5,402 nt of DNA. It comes from Mageeibacillus sp. UBA1257 (GTDB taxonomy: Bacteria; Bacillota; Clostridia; UBA1212; UBA1257). Each line of letters begins with the position of its first letter. The first letter of the stretch is position 1. A program made the position numbers and the translations under genes. Positions 4,764-5,402 of this stretch are shown one piece after another. The stretch lies in the NCBI GenBank assembly GCA_002308775.1, contig DBVT01000075.1:2321-7722 (forward strand), given 5' to 3'. The notes under the pieces were generated by a model, which was given only the letters and a program-made list of their open reading frames with translations, made no database searches and was not told where the DNA came from.

Positions 4764-5402
4764 TTAGATTTGACCTTTTCCGCTGTCGTCCTTTTTTGAA
4801 CGGCCTTGCGGTATTTCGAATATCGCTGATTCGTACGGACGCAGGGAATATGTGATCATAGACTTGTAGCCGTCGCAATCATGTTCAGACGAGAGGACTT
4901 CGGGTAAGATGCCTGTCTCTGAAGGACCGCCCTCGCCCGGAAGGTTGTCATAAGTGCTGAAAACGCGCCTGTAGGATCCGGGAACGGGAACGCCGCAGGT
5001 GTAATCCTTGTAAAAAGACGGAGCGAAATTGCATATCACGAGCAGCGCGGAATCGTAATTCCACGGATTTCTGCGTATGTAACTGATGGTATTTCTCATC
5101 GCGTCTTTTCTGTTCACCCATTCGAAAGTCACGCTGTTTGAAGAGTCGCTGTAGAGGCAAGGGTATGTTTTGTAAATTTCAAGAAGTCTCTTGCAGGTGA
5201 TCATAACGTCGCGGTGACCGGGGTCGGAGCACAGATGCCAGTCGAGCTCGCGCTCTTCCGACCATTCCCTGTTTTCGGCAAAATCCTGGCCCATAAAGAG
5301 CAGTTTTTTACCCGGATGGGTCATTTGATAAGTGTATAAAGTTTTCAGGCCGCCGAGCTTGTCCGCAAGGTTTCCGGAAAATTTTTCGACCATCGGAGCT
5401 TT
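4764..5402 (-). CDS. glgB: Glycogen branching enzyme, C-terminal part (gene runs off right edge)
   Basis: GlgB cuts alpha-1,4-glucan chains and rejoins the pieces by alpha-1,6 bonds, making branched glycogen in the cytosol. About 212 C-terminal residues are present. The reading frame stays open to the window edge, with codons for K-A-P before the first visible Met, so the internal ATG at 5393 is not the start. Family signatures are the HPGKKLLFMGQDF stretch at the end of the GH13 barrel, then REW and LDWHL, followed by FEW, LLVICNFAP, YTCGVPVPGSYRRVFSTY and SLRPYESAIFEI of the C-terminal beta domain. Most GlgB proteins have an acidic E in the MGxEF motif where this one has D. The catalytic Asp/Glu residues lie outside the window. 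A charged tail (RSKKDDSGKGQI) extends past the domain. Whether other glycogen genes follow upstream cannot be seen. Confidence 0.92.
   Translation of the reverse strand, partial: KAPMVEKFSGNLADKLGGLKTLYTYQMTHPGKKLLFMGQDFAENREWSEERELDWHLCSDPGHRDVMITCKRLLEIYKTYPCLYSDSSNSVTFEWVNRKDAMRNTISYIRRNPWNYDSALLVICNFAPSFYKDYTCGVPVPGSYRRVFSTYDNLPGEGGPSETGILPEVLSSEHDCDGYKSMITYSLRPYESAIFEIPQGRSKKDDSGKGQI

Overview
The window looks like a chromosomal segment from an anaerobic Bacillota, most likely a Clostridia-type gut or rumen lineage. The grounds are AGGAG-type ribosome binding sites, near-consensus housekeeping promoters, intermediate base composition, a lipoprotein with a Thr/Pro linker typical of that group, and a branching enzyme and a HisA of the kinds found there. 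This placement is inference; no taxonomic marker gene is present.

Layout, left to right. An acyl-CoA ligase / AMP-binding enzyme (24-1658, minus) is complete. A 218-base divergent control region (1659-1876) follows. It carries two back-to-back near-consensus promoters whose -35 boxes form a perfect 9-base inverted repeat. Rightward from it run three genes that look like one transcription unit: an uncharacterised lipoprotein (1877-2968), a eukaryotic-type HisA (2975-3760, 6 bases after the lipoprotein stop, no ribosome binding site of its own) and a variant nucleoside hydrolase (3795-4715, with a strong ribosome binding site). A 48-base convergent gap separates this unit from the 3' part of a glycogen branching enzyme gene (minus, running off the right edge).

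How the genes may work together. HisA acts in histidine synthesis. The nucleoside hydrolase would release base and ribose from a nucleoside-like substrate. The ligase activates a carboxylic acid to its CoA thioester. GlgB branches glycogen. No single pathway joins these products, so the lipoprotein-hisA-hydrolase unit is a co-transcribed but functionally unexplained set. The other his genes are not in this window.

No RNA genes, CRISPR, insertion sequences or phage genes were seen. I did not find convincing evidence of a wholly new system. The points most worth following are the shared divergent control region, the unusual lipoprotein-hisA coupling, and the altered active-site motifs of the nucleoside hydrolase.
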